A model generated the notes under the pieces. It was given only the letters and a program-made list of their open reading frames with translations, did not search any database and had not been told where the DNA came from. A program made the position numbers and the translations under genes. Of a stretch of 64,000 nt of DNA, positions 34,662 to 42,997 are shown one piece after another. This stretch comes from Cubamyces lactineus (taxonomy: Eukaryota > Basidiomycota > Agaricomycetes > Polyporales > Polyporaceae). The stretch is from positions 1,674,001 to 1,738,000 of the forward strand of contig JACDTU010000007.1 of NCBI GenBank assembly GCA_022376465.1, read 5' to 3'. Position 1 is the first letter of the stretch; every line of letters starts with the position of its first letter.

Positions 34662-35957
34662 TTAGAGGTGAACGATAGCATTGTTTCTCTCGACGACCTC
34701 AGGACGGAAGACATCCAGGGAGATCTGGACGAGCTCCGCATCGCTACCTACTGCTCGAATGCAGTCCCATTGAGCAGTCTCTGCCGCCGACATGCCTAAA
34801 GCCTCGCGATAAGTAGTCGCGATGCGTTCAGCGTCGACCTTGAAGGCGGGGTAATTTCCACGCCGGGCGATGACATCGTCGATGAGTAGGGAGGCGGCTT
34901 GGGTGGTCCTGACTGAAGCTTCCGGCCATCGGAGATGGTATGCGACCATGATCCGAACGTCAGAGATGCCGAAGGAACTGTTGGGGACCATGAAAATGTC
35001 GCCTCGAGAGTTGATGTATCCGAACCGATCTTCTCCGGTTCCACGAAAGAAACCGCATCGTCCATGGGGTTCCTCGACGTGCTTGGTGATCGTAGTCGGG
35101 GGAGGAGGAGGCGGGGAAGGGGCCCTTACTGCGACTTTCAGGGCTTCGTGGAACTCCTCTTCCGAGAGCTCGTCGATCGTGCTAAGCTCTAGTTGTTCGA
35201 GCTCAGGGAGTAAGTCGAAAGACTCGACTTCCGAATAGGAGGAGTCAGAACTTGAGGAGGATAGGGTCGGGGTCGACCCCTCAACTGAAGTCGGACCCCA
35301 TTTGATGGCTTCCTCCTCAGGATCAGGAGTGGAAACCTTCCAAGGGTCAGTCGAGGGAATGGACCATCCACCATCCGAGCGTACCTCGTCCTCGTCTTCT
35401 TCCTCATCCGAAGAATCGACCTCGATAGCTTGCGGGTAGTCATCGAGGCGTTGCGGCCAAAAGACATGCCCCCAACTATGCGTACCGTGTTGGTTACGCA
35501 GGGGCATCAGGTCCGAGAGTGCTCCCGCGACCTGAGGGTTAGCGAGCATAGAAATTACTTTCTCTGCCGCTTGAACCACTGCCTGATAGGCCTCGCTCGC
35601 AACTTGAACTACCTTCTTCTTCTCGGACTTGGGCGCCGACGTTCTCTGGTTGTGTTTGATGAGAACAGAGTAAGAGGGGGCGGCCCTGGCGAGAGCGCGG
35701 TAGACGTCGATGAGGTCCTTGACCTCAGGAAGATGGGCAATACGGGCCTCGACATGGCTGTAGAGGTCGGGGTGCACGATGACCCAGCCGACACGATCGG
35801 CGAGGGTGCCTTCGTCGTTGCACGAGACGGTGTGTCGGGGAAGATGGTTGTAGAAAACAGTGCGCCGTGCCCTAATGAAGTTGGGGGGACGGGGAATGTT
35901 GCGACGAGTCGCCTCAGAGAAACGACGACCAGTAAGACGAGTGTTGGTGTAGACCAT
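34662..35957 (-). CDS. ORF3: additional acidic protein encoded downstream of pol
   Basis: The ORF starts at ATG 35957 (MVYTNTRLTGRRFSEATR), 67 nt after the pol stop, and encodes 431 residues. The N-terminal third is basic to neutral and helical (AEKVISMLANPQVAGALSDL). The centre is strongly acidic and Ser-rich (EVDSSDEEEDEDEVRSD), with a Pro run. The C-terminal part looks folded (FFRGTGEDRFGYINSRGDIF, AETAQWDCIRAVGSDAELVQ). There is no signal peptide, membrane segment or furin-like site, so it is not an envelope protein. Most chromoviruses end at the integrase/chromodomain, so this ORF is unusual. Access may be by splicing, reinitiation or a subgenomic RNA; the sequence does not decide. Confidence 0.8.
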   Translation of the reverse strand: MVYTNTRLTGRRFSEATRRNIPRPPNFIRARRTVFYNHLPRHTVSCNDEGTLADRVGWVIVHPDLYSHVEARIAHLPEVKDLIDVYRALARAAPSYSVLIKHNQRTSAPKSEKKKVVQVASEAYQAVVQAAEKVISMLANPQVAGALSDLMPLRNQHGTHSWGHVFWPQRLDDYPQAIEVDSSDEEEDEDEVRSDGGWSIPSTDPWKVSTPDPEEEAIKWGPTSVEGSTPTLSSSSSDSSYSEVESFDLLPELEQLELSTIDELSEEEFHEALKVAVRAPSPPPPPPTTITKHVEEPHGRCGFFRGTGEDRFGYINSRGDIFMVPNSSFGISDVRIMVAYHLRWPEASVRTTQAASLLIDDVIARRGNYPAFKVDAERIATTYREALGMSAAETAQWDCIRAVGSDAELVQISLDVFRPEVVERNNAIVHL

Positions 35958-36024
35958 AGTGAATAGAGGAGAAATTTGTTCAGAAAATTCGAAGAGATAT
36001 TGGGTGAGGAGTGGGTTGAGTCCT

Positions 36025-39000
36025 TCACGACAACTTGTGCCTCTTCTTATAGTTGCGCAAGATCGACTGCGCGTTCTTGAGATGTCTTTCTGGTTCCCAA
36101 GAATTTTCCGATGCGGGCCAGCCCTTCCAAGCCACTAGATACTGCTTTTGGGTACCTCTAGTGCGGTGGCTCAGAATTGCTTCTACCTCCCATTCCTCTC
36201 CTTCAGTTGATTCAGGAGTGGGAATCGGTGGAGGTCGGACATAGTCTGGTCCGTGCTCCTTAGTTGTGTGGTACGGGGTAAGTAGCGCTGCGTGGAAGAC
36301 GGGGTGTATCTTCCATTTCTCCGGAAGCTTTAACTTAAATGTAACCGGTCCCAAGACCTTGACGATGGTGAACGGTCCCACTCGTTTTGGAATCAACTTC
36401 CTGGAGACATATGGAAGCCTGAGGTTCTTTGTATCGAGAAGAACCTTGTCTCCGAGCTTCAGCGGAACTTGCGCAGCGGGGAGCCTTCTTGACATAGCTG
36501 CGGCGGCCTGCGCATGCGCCGCTATTGTATTCTCCCTGGCTTCCTGAAGACTTTGAAGCCTCTGCTCCGTACTTGGATGCTTTGGGGTGGTTCGGACTGT
36601 CCCAACGGCCTCTGGCTGAAACCCGTAGAGTAGCTCAAACGGGGATTTTCCCGTGACAGAGTGTGTCCGCTGATTGTGCGCGAATTCGAATTGAGGCAGC
36701 AGTTTGGCCCAGTTCTCCGGATTGTTAGCACAGTAGAGCCGAAGTGCTAAGTCGAGTTCTTGATTTACTCGCTCCGTTTCCCCATCTGTCTGAGGATGGT
36801 AGGCCGTGCTGAGTGCCGTTTCAATTCCGAGGCTATTGTGTAGTTCTTTGAATGCCTTGGATATGAATTGCGGCCCCCGATCCGAGATGACCTTCGCAGG
36901 TAGTCCGAATCTGCGATACACATCCCTTTGCAGAATATCCATGGCTCCTTCTGCCGTAATATTCTTGGTGCAAGGGGAAAATACCGCTGCTTTGGATACA
37001 TCATGGTCGACTACCACTTGGACGGCATTAAAACCATCCGATTCTGGTAGATCGGTGATATAATCCATGGTAATTGTCCGGAAAGGCCTAGTATCCCCAC
37101 TGTGTTGAATGGGAATTAAGCCTGGTTTAATGGGATGCGTATTGACCTTGCTTGTTTGGCAAGCGGCGCAACCTTTGACATATTGCGCGATGAATTTCCG
37201 CATGCCTGGCCACATATATTCCTGTTTAACCAGATCATAGGTTTTCTGGACTCCTGGGTGTCCCATAATCGGTGCGTCGTGATGCATCTTGACTATATCA
37301 CGATACAATTGATTATCTGGTGGAACGTATACTCTGTTCTTGTACAGGAGTATTCCGTCGTCGTCGGACCAATCTTCTGGTTTGCCGAACTCTGGGCGTT
37401 TGGTAGCCTTTCCTTTTAGAGTAATGTACTCTACTACCGAGTTGTCCCGTAGCTTGCTATCACGGATGCGCTCTTGTAGCTCAACGTTGACAGCTTTGGC
37501 AAAAAGTTCTGGCCCTAGTAATACGACGTCCTTGTTGTCATTTTCCCCCCCGTCATGCCCTGATCTCCGAGAAAGGGCGTCTGCTTGAGTGAGGGATTTT
37601 CCGGGCTGGTGCTTGATTACGATGTTGAACTCCGAGAGGAATAAATGCCATCGCGCCTGTCTGCGATTTAACTTCTGCGCCGTACGGAAGTAGGTCAGAT
37701 TTTTGTGATCTGATAGGATTTCTGTAGGGTGTGGGGAACCCTGCAAAAAATGTCGCCATGCTTCGAGAGCTCGAACAATGGCTAACAATTCTCTATCATA
37801 AATCTGATAGTTCCGTTCCGCAGGAGTAAAGGACTTGGACAAATAGGCACAAGGATGCCATAGTCCGTCCTCTCCTTGCTGTCGTAGTACAGCACCTGTT
37901 GCGACCTTAGAAGCATCGCACTCAATCTGAAATGGTTTCTCCGGATCCGGGATTTGTAGGATCGGTTCTTCAGTAAACCGCTTCTTGAGTGTATTGAATG
38001 CTTTCTGACAATCAGAGGTCCACAGAAAAGGCTGGTCCTTCTTGGTTAATTCCGTGAGGGGTCGGACTATCTTTGAATAATCCCGAATGAACCGTCGGTA
38101 GAAATTACCGAACCCTAGGAATGCCTGAACCTGCTTGACTGTTTTCGGTGGTTCCCACTCGATAATTGCCTTGAGCTTTACTGGATCCATAGCGACTACC
38201 CCTGGCCGGATTATTGATCCTAGAAATTCGACTTCTTGTCTGTCGAATTCGCATTTTTCCGCCTTGAGGAATAGATCACTGTCTTGAAGTCGCTGTAAAG
38301 CTCTTCGCGTGCGTTTGTGATGGTCCTCGACATTGTCTGAGAATATCAGGATGTCGTCCATGTAAATGACCATCCATCCTTCCTGAAGCATGTCCCGGAA
38401 GAGATCGTTCATCATGTTCTGGAATGTGGCCGGTGCGTTGCACAAACCAAAAAACATGACTGTCGGTTCGAACAATCCGCTGGGTGTTATAAACGCAGCT
38501 TTCCACTCATCACCCTCTTTGATGCGAACATTATTGTACCCTGCTCGCACGTCGAGCTTGGTGAATATTGTGGCCCCTTTCAGCCGGTCAATGATGTCGC
38601 TGATGAGCGGCAAGGGATATGCGTTTTTGATAGTCCCCTCGTTAAGAGCCCTGTAGTCTTGAACAGGTCGAAGACTCCCATCCTTCTTGGTGACAAAGAA
38701 AAATGGCGAGGCTAGTGGAGACTTGGATTTTCGAATGTAGCCCTTCTCGAGGTTCTCCGCAATGAATTTGTCGAGTTCTATACGTTCCGTATAGGTCAGA
38801 GGGTAGATTTTCCTCCAAGACCCCTTGGTATGATGGTCGAAGTCCTTCTTGAATTCGATAGCATGGTCCCATGGTCTCGAGGGCGGAAATCTACTTGCTG
38901 CCTTTTTCTCAAAGACCTGTCGATAGTCCTTTACAAAATCAGGTAGGATTTCGTCCAAGGTCTTCTCCTTCTGGTCTTTCTTCGCTGCTATAGCGATCTC

Positions 39001-39684
39001 CGTAGACTTATTAATCTTTCGGATTTTCTTCTTGCGGTACCATAGCTCGATGGCCCTCGAAGGATTAAATGTAAGCCTTTCGGAGTCTGGGTCTGCGTCG
39101 TCCTCGTCCGGTATAGCACGTACGAACGATACGACCAGATCTTGATTTAGAGGTTTTACTGGGAAATTCCACAGCATCCCTTCGGGTGGGTCGTGCTCGC
39201 ATTGGTATTTATGGATCTGCTGCTGCTTCTTGATAATATCCGACTTGAAAGTAATGCGTCCACTTTCCCAGTCGATATTAGGATTGTACTTGCGGATCCA
39301 TGGCATGCCGAATAAGACATCGTCCCGCCCAATGTCGGCCACATACCAATTTGTTGGGAGCTTCTTCCCGTGTAGATTAAATGTCCCCTCCACCCGATGG
39401 GTAATGGTTCCCATGCTATTAACGCTATCGTCCGCGTTCCGGAAAGTCAGAGTCTTTGGTAGTCTGACTGTCGGAAGATTGTACTTGTCCACAATCTTTT
39501 TATTGACGATCACGGCATCCGCACCAGTGTCGATGAGCCCCTTGATTTCGACGGCTTTGTCCTGAACCTGCATGTAACCGGGTATCAGCAGAGCACTGCG
39601 TCTCCGCTCTGTATTGGTTACAATAGTTACATGCAGTTCCTTGGGCAAGTCAGGCGTCGAGTCTGCTTGCCTGCCTAAAAACCC
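36025..39684 (-). CDS. pol: Pol polyprotein: protease, reverse transcriptase, RNase H, integrase, chromodomain
   Basis: The frame is -1 relative to gag, has no ATG near its start, and is entered at the slippery site. Counting from the Leu codon at 39648, the protease motif is GLIDTGAD (Asp40). Reverse transcriptase has LDVRAGYNN and YMDD (Asp431, Asp432). RNase H has ECDAS (Asp578), YDREL (Glu620), SDHKN (Asp647) and TQADALSR (Asp690). Integrase has a zinc-binding H..H..CxxC (Cys827, Cys830) and the catalytic triad Asp862, Asp923, Glu959 with the canonical 35-residue spacing. A GPF motif (KRVGPFTIVKVLG) and a C-terminal chromodomain (EWEVEAILSHR, YLVAWKGWP, NSWEPERHL) follow. All catalytic residues are intact. 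Chromodomains guide chromovirus integration to heterochromatin marks. Confidence 0.97.
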   Translation of the reverse strand, partial: GFLGRQADSTPDLPKELHVTIVTNTERRRSALLIPGYMQVQDKAVEIKGLIDTGADAVIVNKKIVDKYNLPTVRLPKTLTFRNADDSVNSMGTITHRVEGTFNLHGKKLPTNWYVADIGRDDVLFGMPWIRKYNPNIDWESGRITFKSDIIKKQQQIHKYQCEHDPPEGMLWNFPVKPLNQDLVVSFVRAIPDEDDADPDSERLTFNPSRAIELWYRKKKIRKINKSTEIAIAAKKDQKEKTLDEILPDFVKDYRQVFEKKAASRFPPSRPWDHAIEFKKDFDHHTKGSWRKIYPLTYTERIELDKFIAENLEKGYIRKSKSPLASPFFFVTKKDGSLRPVQDYRALNEGTIKNAYPLPLISDIIDRLKGATIFTKLDVRAGYNNVRIKEGDEWKAAFITPSGLFEPTVMFFGLCNAPATFQNMMNDLFRDMLQEGWMVIYMDDILIFSDNVEDHHKRTRRALQRLQDSDLFLKAEKCEFDRQEVEFLGSIIRPGVVAMDPVKLKAIIEWEPPKTVKQVQAFLGFGNFYRRFIRDYSKIVRPLTELTKKDQPFLWTSDCQKAFNTLKKRFTEEPILQIPDPEKPFQIECDASKVATGAVLRQQGEDGLWHPCAYLSKSFTPAERNYQIYDRELLAIVRALEAWRHFLQGSPHPTEILSDHKNLTYFRTAQKLNRRQARWHLFLSEFNIVIKHQPGKSLTQADALSRRSGHDGGENDNKDVVLLGPELFAKAVNVELQERIRDSKLRDNSVVEYITLKGKATKRPEFGKPEDWSDDDGILLYKNRVYVPPDNQLYRDIVKMHHDAPIMGHPGVQKTYDLVKQEYMWPGMRKFIAQYVKGCAACQTSKVNTHPIKPGLIPIQHSGDTRPFRTITMDYITDLPESDGFNAVQVVVDHDVSKAAVFSPCTKNITAEGAMDILQRDVYRRFGLPAKVISDRGPQFISKAFKELHNSLGIETALSTAYHPQTDGETERVNQELDLALRLYCANNPENWAKLLPQFEFAHNQRTHSVTGKSPFELLYGFQPEAVGTVRTTPKHPSTEQRLQSLQEARENTIAAHAQAAAAMSRRLPAAQVPLKLGDKVLLDTKNLRLPYVSRKLIPKRVGPFTIVKVLGPVTFKLKLPEKWKIHPVFHAALLTPYHTTKEHGPDYVRPPPIPTPESTEGEEWEVEAILSHRTRGTQKQYLVAWKGWPASENSWEPERHLKNAQSILRNYKKRHKLS
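39644..39684 (-). promoter_or_regulatory. -1 programmed ribosomal frameshift signal between gag and pol
   Basis: In gag frame the sequence reads ACG GGT TTT TAG, giving the canonical heptamer G GGT TTT (39684-39678) immediately before the gag stop. After a 6-nt spacer (TAGGCA), a stem-loop can form: GGCAAG (39671-39666) pairs with CTTGCC (39649-39644), and CAG (39665-39663) pairs with CTG (39653-39651), with one bulged A and a 9-nt loop. Slipping back one base continues directly into pol (GGG TTT TTA GGC AGG). Heptamer, spacing and downstream structure all match the known requirements for -1 frameshifting. Confidence 0.88.
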
Positions 39685-41549
39685 GTCTCAAAATCTGTAG
39701 CCCTGAGTGCGTTAATAGAAATATTGTCCTCTTCGTCCTCTTCGTCCTCTTCGTCTGAGATCTCCTCAGACTCGTCCTCTAAGTCCTCGTCGGTAACCTG
39801 TCGTACCTTCCGACTGACGGGTTTGCCGGGCTTCTTAGGTTTAGAAGGACAGTCTCTGGAAATATGTCCCGGCTTCCTGCACCGGAAACATAGTCCCTTG
39901 TCTTGCAGCTCCTGTCTCTCCTTGACAGAGAGCTTGTTAATATCGAGCGAGTCGTCCTCGATATTAACCGTCTTGACATTCTTCCTAGTCTTCGAGGTTT
40001 TGGCCTTGCGTCCTCTGCGATTAGCCAAAATCTTCTCCATAAGGTGATAGCTATGGTCGATCTCCTTAGTCCTAGTCATCCACTCTTCAATGGTCGTCGG
40101 CGGAGGGTACGACATGGATATCTTCTTCAGTAAATATTCTGGAAGCGCATTCCTGTACAGGGCCAGTTGCGCTGCTGGGTCCAGAATTTTTCCCTTAAGA
40201 GCTAGATCCATGAACCTCGCATTGAACTCATCGACTGAAGAGTAGTCCTTGAGCTGTATCGTCGTGAGATTAACCATAGAGTCATCCACCTCGTCTACTG
40301 GGGCAAATGCGAGCAGGAAATTCCTCTTGAAGACCGGCCAAGAGTCAAATCCTCGATAGACTCCCGGTCTAATTTCCTCTTCAGCTCGCTGAATTGTGAT
40401 GTCCTTCCAGTAGTTTATATTGTCCCCTTCCATGAAGGATAGGGCCGTCGCCACCTTCGTGTAATCATTAACGAAGTCGTGGGGTCGCGCCGTGAACAAC
40501 AGGAACAGTTGATTGAGGAAGGACCTGGTTTTGTCTCGGTCTCCGTTGAAGACCTCAGGGTCCTTGATCTTGCCCTTTCCGTGTCCTTGCGGCGCATTTC
40601 CTGGAGCTTCTTGCGGTTCCGGGTCTGGGTCTGGTCCTGGTGGTCCTCCTCCTGGGGAGTAGGGATCTGAAGGCTCAGGGTCAGGCCGACCTCCGGGCCT
40701 ACCTGGTCCGCCTCCTCCTCCACCTCCAGAAGGATTGATAACTCCTCCAGAAATTGCCGTTGCCCGAGGGGCTGGTCCACTTGATAAAGACCCGTATCTT
40801 TCTCCTTCTGAGCCTTGCCCTTGCGGAGTGAACGCATATCTATGAGCTCCAGAAATGGACTCTCCTGTCGCTGTTCCCGACATGTACGATGGTACTGATT
40901 TTCGTACAAATTCTGGGGTTGCGCTGCGACCAGTATACTCCAATTCAGATTTAGTCTCCTCGACCTCTGTCTGAATATGCTCTTCTCTCGGTTCAGGTGT
41001 TTCTGCCTCGACCCGAGTGTCTTCTGTTTTCGGTGCAGGTACTACGACCTTAATCCGAATAGTTTCTTCGATTTTCGGTTCAGGTGCTTCGACCGTCGTC
41101 CGAAAAGTCTCGTCCTCCTTGTCCGAGTCCTCTACCTTAGACGGTTCGGTCTCCTTTCCTTTCTCCTTGAAGGATGGACCTGATTCCTTAGGTGATTCGG
41201 ATTCTTGAGGTTTCGGGGTTCCTACTCTTGAAGTCGGAAATGATCCTGACGCAACTCTCGGACTATTAATCCGACCAGTAGCTTTTCCAGCAAGTAGTGG
41301 TTTCTTGACTACCGCGGGTTGTCGTCCGTGGGTACTAGTAATATCCCGCTCTTGTGAGGAGTGTGTTAGGATTAAAGCCGATGCGTGCTTGACGTTTGGA
41401 ACCTCCTTAGTGTTGTACCGAAGTGGACACCTTTCGTTGGTGCAAAAATTCCACTTGTCTACGCTTTCTCGATAGTATACGTCCCGAGCTTTGTCGGAGT
41501 TGTAGAGATGATATAACCTTGAACAACTATATGGTTCAGCTGAACTCAT
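39675..41549 (-). CDS. gag: Gag polyprotein with retrotransposon capsid domain and zinc knuckle
   Basis: The ATG at 41549 is the first AUG of the predicted transcript in any frame. The protein has 624 residues. The N-terminus contains a small Cys-containing region (WNFCTNERCPLRYN). Residues about 115-210 are acidic and partly repetitive (EAPEPKIEETIRIKVVVPAP), and about 270-325 are Gly/Pro-rich. A capsid domain of the Retrotrans_gag type follows at about 330-510 (DPEVFNGDRDKTRSFLNQL, FDSWPVFKRNFLLAFAP, YRNALPEYLLKKIS). A CCHC zinc knuckle CFRCRKPGHISRDC (Cys554, Cys557, His562, Cys567) precedes an acidic tail, and UAG sits directly after the slippery heptamer. It forms the virus-like particle and binds the element RNA. 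Confidence 0.95.
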   Translation of the reverse strand: MSSAEPYSCSRLYHLYNSDKARDVYYRESVDKWNFCTNERCPLRYNTKEVPNVKHASALILTHSSQERDITSTHGRQPAVVKKPLLAGKATGRINSPRVASGSFPTSRVGTPKPQESESPKESGPSFKEKGKETEPSKVEDSDKEDETFRTTVEAPEPKIEETIRIKVVVPAPKTEDTRVEAETPEPREEHIQTEVEETKSELEYTGRSATPEFVRKSVPSYMSGTATGESISGAHRYAFTPQGQGSEGERYGSLSSGPAPRATAISGGVINPSGGGGGGGPGRPGGRPDPEPSDPYSPGGGPPGPDPDPEPQEAPGNAPQGHGKGKIKDPEVFNGDRDKTRSFLNQLFLLFTARPHDFVNDYTKVATALSFMEGDNINYWKDITIQRAEEEIRPGVYRGFDSWPVFKRNFLLAFAPVDEVDDSMVNLTTIQLKDYSSVDEFNARFMDLALKGKILDPAAQLALYRNALPEYLLKKISMSYPPPTTIEEWMTRTKEIDHSYHLMEKILANRRGRKAKTSKTRKNVKTVNIEDDSLDINKLSVKERQELQDKGLCFRCRKPGHISRDCPSKPKKPGKPVSRKVRQVTDEDLEDESEEISDEEDEEDEEDNISINALRATDFETGF

Positions 41550-42442
41550 ACACGTTGTGCTTGTCGTAGGAAAGCCTGATGTAGTTCCCTAGCTCGGAGG
41601 CAACTACGAAATTTCCTAAGATTTTCTTCGAGGTCTATATCTGCGTAGTTCTCCGGATTGAGGACCTTTGCTCGCAGGTAGTCAATCTGGTTCTGAAGAT
41701 ATCCCGCAAAGTTCCGTACCCTCGTTGGAGGCGTAACAGCTTGTCTTGGAATAAATTCGAGTGTCTGGATGACCTGAGTTATGTATCGATGGGCTCGTTC
41801 GAGAGTCGCGTGATATCTCCTCGTGAAGTCTTCCTGTCCTAGTACTTCCAAGTTATCTGCTATAACTCGAAGTGTATCGATCGCGTGCACCGGAAGCTGT
41901 GTTCTCCGATAGAATATCCCTGCCGTTGAGGATGCTTCTTCAACACTAGTTTCTGGAGTCGATCGATCCGAACTATCCGTTCCTGGACTCGCTCGGGTTG
42001 GAATGGGTACGCCTATTGCTACTCCTGATTCCGCCTGAATGGCCAGAGAATTCCTATATTCTCTCCACTCTTGTGTTCGCTGAAACGCGGGTTCGTGGTC
42101 CGATACTCGAGTGCTCTGACCCGACGATATTGAACCGGTACTTTCTACGTAAGGGATTGTCGAGCTAAAACCTCTTATCAAGGGGAATGGGGATCCTCTT
42201 GGCGAACTTGGGAGAGCAACTATATTCTCCGGGATCGCGAGTGGTGGTAGCCTCGGCAGTGTTTTGTTCCTTCCGTCTAGTACCCCGGGTGATTGTCGCA
42301 ATGGGGGTTGTGTAGTTCCCTCCGTATTGACTATCGTCTCTCTGTACGTTACGAGCAAGAGAGGGTTCTGATGCGTTTCGTAGTCGTTGTCTTCCGACGT
42401 AGGCCTCTGCACTTTTAACAAGTGGAGGGTTAAAGCTTTCAG
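41546..42442 (-). CDS. ORF0: long ORF without AUG upstream of gag
   Basis: The frame is open from 42475 (inside the LTR) to TGA at 41548-41546, about 310 codons, yet contains no ATG. No ATG exists in any frame from the predicted transcript start to the gag ATG. The stop overlaps the gag start as ATGA. Near-cognate starts in frame include CTG at 42442 (AGA CTG A, with A at -3, inside the primer-binding site) and TTG at 42421; the listed start is a guess. The N-terminal half is Pro/Ser/Thr-rich, the C-terminal half strongly helical (DTLRVIADNLEVLGQEDFTR, FAGYLQNQIDYLRAKVLNPE, LRKFRSCLRARELHQAFLRQ). It resembles no retroelement domain I know. Expression through a non-AUG codon is inference. Confidence 0.65.
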   Translation of the reverse strand: MKALTLHLLKVQRPTSEDNDYETHQNPLLLVTYRETIVNTEGTTQPPLRQSPGVLDGRNKTLPRLPPLAIPENIVALPSSPRGSPFPLIRGFSSTIPYVESTGSISSGQSTRVSDHEPAFQRTQEWREYRNSLAIQAESGVAIGVPIPTRASPGTDSSDRSTPETSVEEASSTAGIFYRRTQLPVHAIDTLRVIADNLEVLGQEDFTRRYHATLERAHRYITQVIQTLEFIPRQAVTPPTRVRNFAGYLQNQIDYLRAKVLNPENYADIDLEENLRKFRSCLRARELHQAFLRQAQRV

Positions 42443-42445
42443 TCT
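42434..42445 (-). promoter_or_regulatory. Primer-binding site, self-priming type
   Basis: Two bases inside the 5' LTR, the element strand reads AGACTGAAAGCT. This is the exact complement of AGCTTTCAGTCT in the same LTR (42625-42614), which starts about 32 nt downstream of the TATA box and so at the predicted 5' end of the RNA. The site does not start with TGG, so it is not complementary to a tRNA CCA end. The arrangement matches the self-priming mechanism known from Tf1 of fission yeast, where the first bases of the mRNA fold back on the primer site. Confidence 0.85.
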
Positions 42446-42447
42446 AA

Positions 42448-42997
42448 TGTTACGCTTTCGAGCGTGACTCTTAAACTATCAAGCCTTAAGACGTCAATGA
42501 ATAGAGAGCTTGTATCTATTCAGCTACTAGCCCTAGCTTGTCGAAGATAAGCGCGTAGTAGTATTTGCAGTTGAAAGCGAGTTAACGAGCAACCAAAGTC
42601 GTATTTCGCGAAGAGACTGAAAGCTGAGGGTCGCTCTATGGCGTCGCCTCTTATATACATGTATACCAGCCTGTAGACGGAACGTTCTAGCGTATACAAG
42701 GACTTTCTGGTGCGTAGTAGTCAGCGCTAGTCGAACCTAGTAACACTGTGGCAGTGCTGCTGTGTACTGTGCAGAAGCGCTGTGCACTGCGCGGAAGCGA
42801 CTGTGCACTGTGCAGAAGTAACTGTGCATGGAAAGTCCTAGAGCATCCTAGATAATACGAGACTGTTCCATAGAATCCGCCATATACAATCGTAGCTGGA
42901 GTCCCAGAGCCTACCATACTTGTATCGTACAGAGTAAGTACTAGAAACCGTTACCAGTTCGTCGAGACGTCGCAATACCTATTGTACATTCGTAACA
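42448..42997 (-). repeat. 5' LTR of the Ty3-type element
   Basis: It is identical by eye to 34078-34627. In element orientation it provides the promoter: TATATAA at 42657-42651, predicted transcript start near 42625, then an AUG-free leader. Its end (CGTAACA at 42997-42991 on the plus strand) abuts the target duplication CTAGT at 42998-43002. Confidence 0.95.
42651..42657 (-). promoter_or_regulatory. TATA box of the retrotransposon promoter
   Basis: TATATAA on the minus strand. The distance from its first T to the A of the self-primer (42625) is 32 nt, the usual TATA-to-start spacing, which independently supports the self-priming model. Confidence 0.75.

Larger units (their letters stand above)
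34078..42997 (-). mobile_element. Intact Ty3-type LTR retrotransposon (chromovirus) with an additional 5' ORF and 3' ORF
   Basis: The element is 8,920 bp including two LTRs of 550 bp that I read as identical. It is bounded by CTAGT target duplications and inserted in minus orientation, so its 5' LTR is at 42448-42997. The order of coding regions is ORF0, Gag, Pol (protease, reverse transcriptase, RNase H, integrase, chromodomain) and ORF3. RNase H before integrase places it in the Ty3 group, and the C-terminal chromodomain in the chromoviruses. A self-complementary primer-binding site argues for Tf1/sushi-like self-priming. No disabling frameshift or stop was found, so it appears young and potentially active. 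Confidence 0.95.

Noticed and set aside
34662..35957. ORF3 as a retroviral-type envelope gene
   Set aside because: No signal peptide, transmembrane segment or cleavage motif; the protein is acidic and soluble-looking.
36025..39648. Independent start of pol at the TTG codon at 39648
   Set aside because: It is not an ATG, and the frame is open back to the slippery heptamer, so expression by frameshifting explains the reading frame better.
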